In this document: piece by piece, positions 63,001 through 64,000 of the stretch
Layout of the letters: the number at the start of each line of letters is the position of its first letter
Numbering within the stretch: position 1 is the stretch's first letter
DNA from: Sclerurus mexicanus
Taxonomy: Eukaryota; Chordata; Aves; Passeriformes; Furnariidae
Assembly (NCBI GenBank): GCA_013396755.1
Contig: VWZF01006736.1
Coordinates: 843,941-907,940, forward strand
Reading direction: 5' to 3'
Length of the DNA: 64,000 bases
Notes under the pieces: model-generated
Seen by the model: the letters and a program-made list of their open reading frames with translations, nothing else
What the model was told of the DNA's origin: nothing
Database searches by the model: none
Made by a program: the position numbers and the translations under genes

Positions 63001-63590
63001 ACGGCTAGTTAAACCCTTTAGCTAAGGAAAATAGCCAAATTTTGGTCAAAAAGCTGAAGAGACTAAAGAGAATATGTGGTAGCACAACTAAGAAATGGTA
63101 ATCCCAGGCTCATCAGTTGGGAGGAATATTAAATTTGAAAAGGCAAATCCATTGAAACTTGCAGGAATGAATAAAATGTGTGTATTAGAAGACTCAAAAG
63201 CTTGTACTGATCATTGTAAGGAATAATAGAAATATTTCCAAGACTCAATTAATGCATATTTACATTTAGGGTTTTGAACATTATGGTTTTATTGGTTATA
63301 GTAAAAAAATTGAAGTTTTACACAGCAGCCATGGGAAACTAGCAACAAACTGTAACTCTTATGACTGCCATCTTGTCACTGGCATTTCAGAATCTGTTAA
63401 ACCTATTTCTTTTTACTCTGTGAGCTCTGTTCCAATTTTTTTCTTCCTTACTATCTTTCTTTGCTTCTCTTAGGTTCGCAAATTTGTGGCCAAGGACAGT
63501 GCAGGGCTTCGTATCCGTAGCCACCCTTCCCTTCAGAGTGAGCAAATAGGCATAGTGAAAGTCAATGGATCCATCACTTTCATTGACGAG
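5941..63590 (+). CDS. MYCBP2: MYCBP2 (PAM/Phr1/Highwire/RPM-1) E3 ubiquitin ligase, internal part: 34 exons spliced together, both ends missing
   Basis: The product is a giant neuronal E3 ubiquitin ligase of the PHR family, which controls axon growth, synapse formation and axon degeneration. The catalytic RING/Cys-relay end, which esterifies ubiquitin to threonine, is C-terminal and outside this window. Seen here: 34 exons whose phases all match, giving 4886 nt and about 1628 residues without a stop. Approximate domains in that translation are RCC1-like repeats (residues 40-200), PHR1 (360-508), PHR2 (835-1007), filamin-type repeat (1380-1590) and the start of an SH3-like segment (1590 on). 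Identity rests on near-identical recall of the vertebrate family sequence, for example KGQLGRPILD, GGWGYSAHSVEA, GQIPQLLYR, GQIPQILYYR and FVAKDSAGLRIRSHPS. The PHR1-to-PHR2 spacing, about 490 residues, fits the known protein. The first coding base here completes a codon begun upstream. Two introns are GC-AG. No frameshift or nonsense change was seen, so the gene looks functional. Confidence 0.96.
6049..13316 (+). other. MYCBP2: Intron 1 (7.3 kb)
   Basis: This is the largest complete intron in the window, GT-AG, with acceptor ttgtttgtag at 13307-13316. It contains an antisense CR1 fragment at about 8299-8515. Otherwise it is A+T-rich sequence with short T runs and no coding signal that I can support. 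Confidence 0.85.
8299..8515 (-). mobile_element. CR1 LINE 3'-end fragment, antisense to the gene
   Basis: On the + strand it opens with aatcatagaatggtttgggt, the reverse complement of the CR1 terminus. It continues with typical CR1 blocks: agggacacctt, cactagaccaggttgc, ccagcctggccttgaacac and cttctctgggcaacctgtcc. It is a 5'-truncated copy of about 215 bp on the - strand. The terminal AACC-rich block differs from that of the other two CR1 pieces here, so it belongs to another subfamily. It is diverged and inactive. Confidence 0.93.
13317..13436 (+). CDS. MYCBP2: MYCBP2 window exon 2 (start of an RCC1-like repeat)
   Basis: Acceptor ttgtag ends at 13316 and donor gtaaga starts at 13437; phase in 1, phase out 1, 120 nt. 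The first part is charged (GSGERGEKDASK); the second part reads VRFDCELRAVQVSCGFHHS. The motif VSCGFHHS is the classic start of an RCC1 blade, where V-x-C/A-G-x-x-H-S packs the beta-propeller. As 120 nt with matching phases, it could in principle be skipped in frame, which would break the blade. Confidence 0.95.
13437..14193 (+). other. MYCBP2: Intron 2 (757 bp) with a CR1 insertion
   Basis: Donor gtaaga, acceptor gttttttag. About a third of this short intron is an antisense CR1 fragment at 13591-13850. The remainder shows no recognisable feature. Confidence 0.88.
13591..13850 (-). mobile_element. CR1 LINE 3'-end fragment, antisense to the gene
   Basis: The + strand begins tcatagaatcagaatatact and continues gagttggaagggaccca, the reverse complement of a CR1 3' end. 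It then shows tccaactcctagccctgcac, gacaccccaagaatcacacc and ggtgaagaactttttcctaa, all typical of CR1. The copy is about 260 bp, 5'-truncated, and lies 154 bp after exon 2. Its terminal block matches the subfamily of the copy near 58335. The left boundary is clear; the right one is approximate. A short open frame inside it is not a gene. Confidence 0.93.
14194..14275 (+). CDS. MYCBP2: MYCBP2 window exon 3 (RCC1-like repeat core)
   Basis: Acceptor ttttttag ends at 14193 and donor gtgagc starts at 14276; phase in 1, phase out 2, 82 nt. The product VVLMENGDVYTFGYGQHGQL followed by GHGDVNSR carries the canonical RCC1 blade core, G-D-V-Y-T-F-G-x-G-x-x-G-Q-L-G-H-G. With the end of exon 2 it makes one complete blade. 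Confidence 0.96.
14276..20125 (+). other. MYCBP2: Intron 3 (5.85 kb)
   Basis: GT-AG intron with acceptor atttttatgtag. It contains a CT-rich stretch at about 18700-18970 that opens a 137-codon frame (18827-19240) without recognisable features. No transposon, RNA gene or exon was identified in the rest. Confidence 0.83.
20126..20243 (+). CDS. MYCBP2: MYCBP2 window exon 4 (RCC1-like repeat)
   Basis: Acceptor tatgtag ends at 20125 and donor gtaagg starts at 20244; phase in 2, phase out 0, 118 nt. The translation runs GCPTLVQALPGPSTQVTAGS, then NHTAILLMDGQVFTFGSFS. VTAGSNHTAILL plus DGQVFTFG is a second full RCC1 blade, parallel to the one shared by exons 2 and 3. Confidence 0.96.
20244..21162 (+). 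other. MYCBP2: Intron 4 (919 bp)
   Basis: Donor gtaagg, acceptor ttctttctgtag. A+T-rich; nothing recognised. Confidence 0.85.
21163..21367 (+). CDS. MYCBP2: MYCBP2 window exon 5 (end of RCC1-like region), GC donor
   Basis: Acceptor tttctgtag ends at 21162; phase in 0, phase out 1, 205 nt. The product starts KGQLGRPILDMPYWNAKPAP and continues through KATWIGASGDQTFLRIDEAL. The GASGDQTFL part looks like the opening of a further propeller blade. The 3' end is set by the family sequence HIIG-LVPAS: the last codon is split G|GT, and the bases after it are gcaaga. No GT occurs between here and the in-frame stop that follows, so the donor must be GC. Confidence 0.95.
21368..21700 (+). other. MYCBP2: Intron 5 (333 bp), non-canonical GC-AG
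   Basis: Starts gcaaga and ends tatgatttag. GC-AG introns are a known minor class handled by the U2 spliceosome; the donor context TAG|GCAAGA keeps the +3 to +5 AAG that compensates for the missing T. Nothing else is recognised in it. Confidence 0.93.
21701..21854 (+). CDS. MYCBP2: MYCBP2 window exon 6 (linker between RCC1-like region and PHR1), GC donor
   Basis: Acceptor gatttag ends at 21700; phase in 1, phase out 2, 154 nt. It encodes LVPASISEPPPFKCLLINKV, then an acidic stretch, NDSEQEDLQGSG, and ends VYDVIWR with the Arg codon split AG|G. The bases after AG are gcaagt, a perfect GC-donor consensus. Using the nearby GT at 21859 instead would put exon 7 out of frame and into a stop. Confidence 0.95.
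21855..24238 (+). other. MYCBP2: Intron 6 (2.4 kb), non-canonical GC-AG
   Basis: Starts gcaagt and ends ttcttgttctag. It is the second GC-AG intron in a row. The interior is A+T-rich, with imperfect duplications near 22715-22770 (variants of the words aatgttggca and atttgcta). No other element was recognised. Confidence 0.92.
24239..24411 (+). CDS. MYCBP2: MYCBP2 window exon 7 (linker before PHR1)
   Basis: Acceptor cttgttctag ends at 24238 and donor gtatac starts at 24412; phase in 2, phase out 1, 173 nt. The product includes FRPNARELWSYNAVVADSRL and CSILSPELALPTGS. It matches the vertebrate family with only a few substitutions. No named domain covers it. Confidence 0.95.
24412..25539 (+). 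other. MYCBP2: Intron 7 (1.1 kb)
   Basis: Donor gtatac, acceptor gctctcttacag. Nothing recognised beyond A+T-rich intron sequence. Confidence 0.85.
25540..25665 (+). CDS. MYCBP2: MYCBP2 window exon 8 (approach to PHR1)
   Basis: Acceptor ctcttacag ends at 25539 and donor gtatgt starts at 25666; phase in 1, phase out 1, 126 nt. It encodes CLDTLAAMQDLKMGVANTEE followed by KVYSKEDYSVVNRFES. The final VNRFES is the entry strand of the first PHR domain. The last base, A, pairs with GT of exon 9 to make Ser. Confidence 0.96.
25763..25890 (+). CDS. MYCBP2: MYCBP2 window exon 9 (PHR1 domain, first part)
   Basis: A 97-bp intron precedes it; acceptor ttcctgcag ends at 25762, donor gtaggg starts at 25891; phase in 1, phase out 0, 128 nt. 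The product HGGGWGYSAHSVEAIRFCAD leads into GGLGLFGGRGEYTAKIK. The G-x-F-G-G-x-G-E-Y block is the PHR signature and recurs as VYGGGGIHEY in exon 18. PHR domains are beta-sandwich folds unique to this ligase family and some BTB proteins such as BTBD1/2. Confidence 0.97.
25891..27466 (+). other. MYCBP2: Intron 9 (1.6 kb)
   Basis: Donor gtaggg, acceptor cttacttcaccag. It contains a T14 run near 26784-26797. No other feature was recognised. Confidence 0.85.
27467..27558 (+). CDS. MYCBP2: MYCBP2 window exon 10 (PHR1 domain, acidic loop)
   Basis: Acceptor ttcaccag ends at 27466 and donor gtaaga starts at 27559; phase in 0, phase out 2, 92 nt. The product LFELGPDGGDHETDGDLLAE then TDVLAYDCAAR is rich in Asp/Glu/Gly and forms a loop and strand inside PHR1. 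Confidence 0.96.
27559..28589 (+). other. MYCBP2: Intron 10 (1.0 kb), strongly A+T-rich
   Basis: Donor gtaaga, acceptor gcttctctcag. The part at about 28080-28460 is very A+T-rich with repeated TAATTA-type words (gattaattatttc, atttaattaatacc). No exon or transposon was found. Confidence 0.84.
28590..28724 (+). CDS. MYCBP2: MYCBP2 window exon 11 (PHR1 domain, core)
   Basis: Acceptor cttctctcag ends at 28589 and donor gtatgt starts at 28725; phase in 2, phase out 2, 135 nt. It encodes EKYAMMFDEPVLLQAGWWYV, then AWARVSGPSSDCGSHGQASI and TTDDG. This equals the PHR2 part containing VKYAVRLRNYGS and the sheet leading into PDGV. The Cys in SSDCGSHG is part of the family consensus as I recall it. 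Confidence 0.97.
28807..28890 (+). CDS. MYCBP2: MYCBP2 window exon 12 (end of PHR1)
   Basis: The preceding intron is only 82 bp, the shortest here. Acceptor ctctttcag ends at 28806 and donor gtaata starts at 28891; phase in 2, phase out 2, 84 nt. The product VVFQFKSSKKSNNGTDVNAG then QIPQLLYR is the last strand of PHR1. Its GQIPQLLYR ending is almost the same as GQIPQILYYR at the end of PHR2 in exon 20. The exon is symmetric, so skipping would keep frame but remove the final strand. Confidence 0.97.
28891..30076 (+). other. MYCBP2: Intron 12 (1.2 kb)
   Basis: Donor gtaata, acceptor gttcttccag. It carries a short TG run at about 29423-29434 and an A/C-rich simple tract at 29989-30020, about 55 bp before exon 13. 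Nothing else was recognised. Confidence 0.85.
29989..30020 (+). repeat. A/C-rich simple repeat (CAAA/CCAAA units)
   Basis: The tract is built of acaaac, aaaccaaacc and caaaccaaaa units just upstream of exon 13. It is imperfect and could vary in length between individuals. Confidence 0.8.
30077..30173 (+). CDS. MYCBP2: MYCBP2 window exon 13 (linker after PHR1)
   Basis: Acceptor gttcttccag ends at 30076 and donor gtgagt starts at 30174; phase in 2, phase out 0, 97 nt. The product LPTSDGSASKGKQQTSEPVH then ILKRSFARTVSV is Ser/Thr/Lys-rich and probably flexible at first. The KRSFARTVSV stretch contains basic-x-x-Ser/Thr sites that could be phosphorylated; that is inference only. Confidence 0.96.
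30174..31938 (+). other. MYCBP2: Intron 13 (1.8 kb)
   Basis: Donor gtgagt, acceptor cataccctgaaatag, which has a weak pyrimidine tract. A+T-rich; no other element recognised. Confidence 0.84.
31939..32131 (+). CDS. MYCBP2: MYCBP2 window exon 14 (helical linker between PHR domains)
   Basis: Acceptor tgaaatag ends at 31938 and donor gtactc starts at 32132; phase in 0, phase out 1, 193 nt. The product ECFESLLSILHWSWTTLVLG continues through RGLKGFQYTATLLDLERLRF and GTCCLRLLRVYTCEIYPIS. It is rich in Leu, Trp and Cys and is likely a buried alpha-helical segment, not a membrane span. The exact match to the family fixes both ends. Confidence 0.96.
32132..32783 (+). other. MYCBP2: Intron 14 (652 bp)
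   Basis: Donor gtactc, acceptor aaccttctag. It contains a 22-bp tandem duplication at 32221-32264. Confidence 0.86.
32221..32264 (+). repeat. 22-bp tandem duplication
   Basis: Two adjacent copies, 32221-32242 and 32243-32264, differ only at T/C in atgctgtaag versus atgctgcaag. Six bases later the match breaks (atgcag). The near identity in otherwise unique sequence implies a recent local duplication. Confidence 0.93.
32784..33058 (+). CDS. MYCBP2: MYCBP2 window exon 15 (largest exon here; helical linker)
   Basis: Acceptor aaccttctag ends at 32783 and donor gtacat starts at 33059; phase in 1, phase out 0, 275 nt. It begins SAKAVVEETSKLADCIGKTR and continues through RKILSEGVDHCMVKLDNDPQ, LSLLEAVLQECHNTFTACFH and WACLCDLLNCLDQ. 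The pattern suggests amphipathic helices. No named domain is assigned to this part. Confidence 0.97.
33059..33953 (+). other. MYCBP2: Intron 15 (895 bp)
   Basis: Donor gtacat, acceptor ttatgttttcag. The reading frame of exon 16 stays open about 150 bp upstream of the acceptor, but that stretch does not match the family and is intron. Confidence 0.85.
33954..34175 (+). CDS. MYCBP2: MYCBP2 window exon 16 (helical linker)
   Basis: Acceptor tatgttttcag ends at 33953 and the weak donor gttggg starts at 34176; phase 0 to 0, 222 nt. The product DIQEANFKTSSSRLLAAVMS then ALCHTSVKLTSIFPIAYDGE and PLLVAHMEKLSQ fits the family. It is the first of a run of four exons (16-19) that all start and end in phase 0, so any of them can be skipped without a frameshift. 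Confidence 0.96.
34176..35836 (+). other. MYCBP2: Intron 16 (1.7 kb)
   Basis: Donor gttggg, acceptor ttcttcatactgcag. A+T-rich; no other element recognised. Confidence 0.84.
35837..36028 (+). CDS. MYCBP2: MYCBP2 window exon 17 (helical linker before PHR2)
   Basis: Acceptor catactgcag ends at 35836 and donor gtaaag starts at 36029; phase 0 to 0, 192 nt. It encodes SEENVSGMTSFREVLEKMLV, IVVLPVRNSLRRENELFSSH and CGLLASIVSELTASALGSE. Hydrophobic heptad-like spacing suggests helices. Confidence 0.96.
36029..36848 (+). other. MYCBP2: Intron 17 (820 bp)
   Basis: Donor gtaaag, acceptor aactttctacag. Nothing recognised. Confidence 0.85.
36849..37055 (+). CDS. MYCBP2: MYCBP2 window exon 18 (PHR2 domain, first part)
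   Basis: Acceptor tttctacag ends at 36848 and donor gtaagt starts at 37056; phase 0 to 0, 207 nt. The product opens VDGLNSLHSVKSTPNRFTKT and then SQGRSWNTGNGSPDAICFSV; DKPGVVVVGFSVYGGGGIHE follows. NRF, W-x-x-G and the GxxVYGGGGIxEYELE block line up with VNRFES, GGGWGY and GLFGGRGEYTAKI of PHR1, an internal domain duplication visible directly in this window. Confidence 0.97.
37056..37812 (+). other. MYCBP2: Intron 18 (757 bp)
   Basis: Donor gtaagt, acceptor tttctttgaatcag. Nothing recognised. Confidence 0.85.
37813..37944 (+). CDS. MYCBP2: MYCBP2 window exon 19 (PHR2 domain, middle)
   Basis: Acceptor tttgaatcag ends at 37812 and donor gtaaat starts at 37945; phase 0 to 0, 132 nt. It encodes SDHTGDATHSHRWTSLELVK then GTYTTDDSPSDIAEIRLDKV. 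The HSHRW-x-SLE motif and the T/D-rich loop are typical of the second PHR domain. Skipping would keep frame but cut out the centre of the beta-sandwich. Confidence 0.96.
37945..38479 (+). other. MYCBP2: Intron 19 (535 bp)
   Basis: Donor gtaaat, acceptor ggctctcctttttaag, which has the uncommon AAG before the exon. Nothing else recognised. Confidence 0.85.
38480..38658 (+). CDS. MYCBP2: MYCBP2 window exon 20 (end of PHR2)
   Basis: Acceptor tcctttttaag ends at 38479 and donor gttggt starts at 38659; phase in 0, phase out 2, 179 nt. The product ENVKYAVRLRNYGSRTANGD continues as GGMTTVQCPDGVTFTFSTCS and NGTNQTRGQIPQILYYR. CPDGVTFTF and GQIPQILYYR repeat TDDGVVFQF and GQIPQLLYR of PHR1. The final Arg codon is split AG|G exactly as at the end of exon 12. 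Confidence 0.97.
38659..41434 (+). other. MYCBP2: Intron 20 (2.8 kb)
   Basis: Donor gttggt, acceptor tccaccatctag. A+T-rich, with purine-rich + strand stretches around 39300-40600. Two TATA-like words (ggtataaaa at 39083 and 39308) have no supporting gene nearby. Nothing else recognised. Confidence 0.83.
41435..41577 (+). CDS. MYCBP2: MYCBP2 window exon 21 (region after PHR2)
   Basis: Acceptor ccatctag ends at 41434 and donor gtaagg starts at 41578; phase in 2, phase out 1, 143 nt. It encodes SEYDGDLQSQLLNKANEEDK and then NCSRALSVVSAVVRAAKDLL. The second half is a clear amphipathic helix. No named domain. Confidence 0.96.
41578..42321 (+). other. MYCBP2: Intron 21 (744 bp)
   Basis: Donor gtaagg, acceptor ttatttttatttag. 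Nothing recognised. Confidence 0.85.
42322..42422 (+). CDS. MYCBP2: MYCBP2 window exon 22 (hydrophobic helical segment)
   Basis: Acceptor tttatttag ends at 42321 and donor gtaagc starts at 42423; phase in 1, phase out 0, 101 nt. The product EDIPELLSSSSLFSMLLPLI then IAYIGPVAAAIPK is strongly hydrophobic. It could be mistaken for a membrane helix, but the family protein is cytosolic and this is more likely a buried helix. Confidence 0.96.
42423..42879 (+). other. MYCBP2: Intron 22 (457 bp)
   Basis: Donor gtaagc, acceptor tgttcttgtgttgcag. Nothing recognised. Confidence 0.85.
42880..43098 (+). CDS. MYCBP2: MYCBP2 window exon 23 (linker, Asn/Gln/Ser/Thr-rich)
   Basis: Acceptor tgtgttgcag ends at 42879 and donor gtgagc starts at 43099; phase 0 to 0, 219 nt. 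The product VAVEVFGLVQQLLPSVAILN completes the preceding helices. It is followed by a polar, probably disordered stretch including PNQSTDSTTGNQPEQG, and it ends SEHPYKPASVTHYK. The frame stays open some 200 bp into the next intron, which has no bearing on the spliced product. Confidence 0.96.
43099..44342 (+). other. MYCBP2: Intron 23 (1.2 kb)
   Basis: Donor gtgagc, acceptor attgctttgttttag. An A-rich run at 44287-44310 lies about 33 bp before exon 24. Nothing else recognised. Confidence 0.85.
44287..44310 (+). repeat. A-rich simple tract just upstream of exon 24
   Basis: The run is twelve A bases followed by caaaaacaaaac. It sits between the likely branch-point region and the upstream intron, and its length may vary. 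Confidence 0.8.
44343..44568 (+). CDS. MYCBP2: MYCBP2 window exon 24
   Basis: Acceptor tttgttttag ends at 44342 and donor gtaata starts at 44569; phase in 0, phase out 1, 226 nt. The product VTFPECVRWITIEFDTQCGT continues through EDVLRLLIPVRIAQSLGFGP and SWIELKKFSGSSGWPTMVLV. The alternation of hydrophobic strands (VRWITIEFD, WPTMVLVLPG) suggests a beta-rich unit shared with exon 25. I cannot name a domain for it. Confidence 0.96.
44860..44978 (+). CDS. MYCBP2: MYCBP2 window exon 25
   Basis: Follows a 291-bp intron. Acceptor tttttttaag, AAG type, ends at 44859; donor gtaagg starts at 44979; phase in 1, phase out 0, 119 nt. It encodes NEALFSLETASDYVKDEKAC then FYGFKCYAIGYEFSPGSDE. With exon 24 it looks like a beta-sandwich (FSLETASDYV, YGFKCYAIGYEF); this is inference. 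Confidence 0.96.
44979..46550 (+). other. MYCBP2: Intron 25 (1.6 kb)
   Basis: Donor gtaagg, acceptor ttttaatttgaag, which is AAG type with a weak pyrimidine tract. It contains an unusually long open frame at 45541-46053 (170 codons, + strand) that resembles no protein I know and is most likely chance. Confidence 0.85.
46551..46638 (+). CDS. MYCBP2: MYCBP2 window exon 26
   Basis: Acceptor aatttgaag ends at 46550 and donor gtaaat starts at 46639; phase in 0, phase out 1, 88 nt. The product GIIQLEKELANLGGSCAAAL then MKKDLALPIG matches the family. The weak acceptor is balanced by a clear fit of phase and protein. Confidence 0.94.
46639..50200 (+). other. MYCBP2: Intron 26 (3.6 kb)
   Basis: Donor gtaaat; tandem acceptor ttttccagcag. 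It contains a 150-codon antisense frame (46855-47307) and a weak exon-like stretch after 47371, neither supported as a gene. Otherwise A+T-rich, with caacaacaac followed by a short A run near 47691-47709. Confidence 0.84.
50201..50250 (+). CDS. MYCBP2: MYCBP2 window exon 27 (50-nt small exon with NAGNAG acceptor)
   Basis: The smallest exon here, after the third-longest complete intron. The acceptor is cagcag, so splicing may occur after 50200 (used here) or after 50197. The first gives PIG-NEFEEDLEILEEAALQ, as in the family; the second adds one Ala before Gly. Donor gtatgc starts at 50251; phase in 1, phase out 0. The product is an acidic helix. Confidence 0.94.
50251..51406 (+). other. MYCBP2: Intron 27 (1.2 kb), A/C-rich 3' end
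   Basis: Donor gtatgc. The 3' end reads ccctaacctctgcc, then an A/C-rich stretch of about 22 bp, then AG. A good branch-point match, ctaac, lies at 51373-51377, and there is no AG between it and the acceptor. Confidence 0.9.
51407..51579 (+). CDS. MYCBP2: MYCBP2 window exon 28 (linker before the filamin-type repeat)
   Basis: Acceptor aaacaaacag ends at 51406 and donor gtaaaa starts at 51580; phase in 0, phase out 2, 173 nt. It encodes VCKSHSGILGKGLALSHSPT, ILEALEGSLPLQVQSNEQSF and LEDFIACVPGSSGGRLAR. Protein match and phase are firm even though the acceptor lacks a proximal pyrimidine tract. Confidence 0.96.
51817..51961 (+). CDS. MYCBP2: MYCBP2 window exon 29 (start of the filamin-type repeat)
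   Basis: Follows a 237-bp intron. Acceptor ctttgctgtag ends at 51816 and donor gtaatt starts at 51962; phase in 2, phase out 0, 145 nt. The product WLQPDSYADPQKTSLILNKD then DIRCGWPTVITVQTKDQYGD and VVHVPNMK has the G-x-P-x-x-x-x-V-x-T-x-D-x-x-G-D pattern of a filamin/ABP280 immunoglobulin-like repeat. Confidence 0.97.
51962..53808 (+). other. MYCBP2: Intron 29 (1.8 kb) with a G+C-richer block
   Basis: Donor gtaatt, acceptor cacatcttattacag. About 53225-53680 is clearly richer in G+C than the rest of the intron and reads like unrelated inserted sequence, but I cannot name it. Confidence 0.83.
53225..53680. repeat. Possible unclassified inserted element (G+C-richer block)
   Basis: The block includes tagtggggcggcacagcaag, ggaaggccgtcggtctag and ttcccagggagtgctctggg, a composition unlike the flanking A+T-rich intron. 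I saw no clear terminal repeats, polyA tail or target duplication and no CR1 similarity. It may be an old unrecognised retroelement or simply a local composition shift. Confidence 0.3.
53809..54021 (+). CDS. MYCBP2: MYCBP2 window exon 30 (filamin-type repeat with polar insertion)
   Basis: Acceptor cttattacag ends at 53808 and donor gtaaat starts at 54022; phase 0 to 0, 213 nt. VEVKAIPVSQKKTSLQQEQV is the end of a filamin strand followed by a basic/Gln-rich loop. The middle (RIPGSPVTAASPSSDMTFGG) is Pro/Ser-rich and probably disordered, with S-P sites. It then returns to ordered sequence, SYEPMIVKEARYIAITMMK. The polar middle is more diverged from the mammalian sequence I recall than the flanks are. 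Confidence 0.96.
54022..56489 (+). other. MYCBP2: Intron 30 (2.5 kb)
   Basis: Donor gtaaat, acceptor tttatctgtttatag. It has a run of nine G at 54749-54757, which could cause length errors. No exon or transposon recognised. Confidence 0.84.
56490..56545 (+). CDS. MYCBP2: MYCBP2 window exon 31 (56-nt small exon, filamin-type repeat)
   Basis: Acceptor ctgtttatag ends at 56489 and donor gtaaac starts at 56546; phase in 0, phase out 2. The product AYENYSFEELRFASPTPKR matches the family, with Ala where I recall Val at the first position. Confidence 0.95.
56546..56962 (+). other. MYCBP2: Intron 31 (417 bp)
   Basis: Donor gtaaac, acceptor tttgtttatgcctag. Nothing recognised. Confidence 0.85.
56963..57078 (+). 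CDS. MYCBP2: MYCBP2 window exon 32 (filamin-type repeat core)
   Basis: Acceptor tatgcctag ends at 56962 and donor gtactt starts at 57079; phase in 2, phase out 1, 116 nt. The product PSENMLIRVNNDGTYCANWT then PGAVGLYTIHVTIDGIEI carries the hallmark filamin-repeat end, D-G-T-Y-x-x-x-W-x-P-x-x-x-G-x-Y-x-x-x-V-x-x-D-G. Confidence 0.97.
57079..59222 (+). other. MYCBP2: Intron 32 (2.1 kb) with a CR1 remnant
   Basis: Donor gtactt, acceptor gtttgtttgcttatag. It holds a short sense-strand CR1 3' end at about 58335-58392. A 114-codon frame at 57930-58274 is not supported as a gene. Confidence 0.86.
58335..58392 (+). mobile_element. CR1 LINE 3'-end remnant, same strand as the gene
   Basis: The sequence gagttggaattgacgaac, then gtgggtcccttccaactcag and aatattctgtgattctg, is the terminal part of a CR1 element on the + strand. 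Only about 58 bp are certain; diverged CR1 sequence may extend to the left. Its end matches the antisense copy at 13591. Confidence 0.9.
59223..59320 (+). CDS. MYCBP2: MYCBP2 window exon 33 (end of the filamin-type repeat and linker)
   Basis: Acceptor ttgcttatag ends at 59222 and the weak donor gtttgg starts at 59321; phase in 1, phase out 0, 98 nt. The product DAGLEVKVKDPPKGMIPPGT then QLIKPKAEPQPNK gives the last filamin strand and a Pro/Lys-rich linker. The frame continues about 100 bp past the donor, so intron retention would give a short altered tail and a stop. Confidence 0.95.
59321..63473 (+). other. MYCBP2: Intron 33 (4.2 kb)
   Basis: Donor gtttgg, acceptor tttctttgcttctcttag. It includes a GTTT simple repeat at 62478-62516. 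No exon, transposon or RNA gene could be supported. Confidence 0.84.
62478..62516 (+). repeat. GTTT-type simple repeat
   Basis: Runs of tttgtttgtttg with T expansions and a single C interruption. Imperfect; length may vary. Confidence 0.85.
63474..63590 (+). CDS. MYCBP2: MYCBP2 window exon 34 (start of an SH3-like segment)
   Basis: Acceptor gcttctcttag ends at 63473 and donor gtaatc starts at 63591; phase 0 to 0, 117 nt. The product VRKFVAKDSAGLRIRSHPSL then QSEQIGIVKVNGSITFIDE resembles a bacterial-type SH3 (SH3b) opening: G-L-R-I-R-x-x-P-x-x-x-x-x-x-I-G-x-V. The rest of the fold is in the next exon, beyond the window. Confidence 0.96.
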
Positions 63591-64000
63591 GTAATCAATA
63601 AGACATTTCTACTGAAAATTGGGCTAAGATGTGAAGTTAATTCATGCAAAAAATGGGGGTTTTGCCGTGTTTAGATGTTGACATATACAACTTAAGAGCA
63701 TAAATTGCAAATATCTAAATTTACTAATTTAGTTTTTCAAGCTGTCATTTCCTTTTAATTTACTTACTCCAAAACCTATGTAACAAACATTTGAGACTGA
63801 TAGAAGAAAATTCCTAGAGTTCCTCTTATAATAATGTCTCTTAGGATTATCATGACTTACTATTTGAGCTCTACATGAAAATTCAGATGTAGCTGTCCTT
63901 TTCATTATATCTTTCACTTACAGATCTGAAAGATCACTAGTATAGTGATCTAACTAGTATGTTAGACTACTATGCATGTATTTTTCTTAACCATATAATT
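63591..64000 (+). other. MYCBP2: Start of the intron after exon 34
   Basis: Donor gtaatc. The 410 bp up to the window end contain no acceptor followed by recognisable MYCBP2 sequence; no feature seen. Confidence 0.85.

Noticed and set aside
1..64000. A bacterial-type system, CRISPR array, phage or integrated virus
   Set aside because: The sequence is a vertebrate intron-exon locus; no such arrays, operons or viral genes were seen.

Overview
The window is vertebrate nuclear DNA, almost certainly from a bird. It is A+T-rich, has no operon structure, and carries three fragments of CR1 LINE 3' ends, the typical avian retroposon. Its only supported gene is the interior of one very large multi-exon gene on the + strand, MYCBP2 (PAM / Phr1 / Highwire / RPM-1 family). 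The gene enters before base 1 and leaves after base 64000, so neither promoter, start codon, stop codon nor polyA site is present.

I placed 34 coding exons by joining acceptor and donor sites so that reading phase is kept throughout. The joined exons total 4886 nt, about 1628 residues with no internal stop, and they match the order of the MYCBP2 protein as I know it. Exons 1-5 (5941-21367) hold the end of the RCC1-like beta-propeller. Exons 6-8 (21701-25665) are a linker. Exons 9-12 (25763-28890) form the first PHR domain. Exons 13-17 (30077-36028) are a mainly helical linker. Exons 18-20 (36849-38658) form the second PHR domain. Exons 21-28 (41435-51579) are a long region without a named domain. 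Exons 29-33 (51817-59320) hold the filamin-type repeat. Exon 34 (63474-63590) starts a small SH3-like segment. The Fbxo45/RAE1-binding regions, DOC domain and catalytic RING/Cys-relay end of this E3 ligase lie downstream and are not seen.

The rest is intron: 1-5940, the intervals between exons, and 63591-64000. Introns run from 82 nt to about 7.3 kb. They contain the three CR1 pieces, simple A-rich, T-rich and GTTT tracts, CT-rich stretches, one 22-bp tandem duplication and one G+C-richer block of unknown origin. No tRNA, rRNA, CRISPR, intact mobile element or nested gene was found.

I found no new biological system here. The most interesting points concern splicing. Two consecutive introns (5 and 6) both use GC-AG ends. 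Exon 27 has a NAGNAG tandem acceptor. The exon 28 acceptor has an A/C-rich stretch where the pyrimidine tract should be. The last intron of each PHR repeat sits at the same codon and phase.
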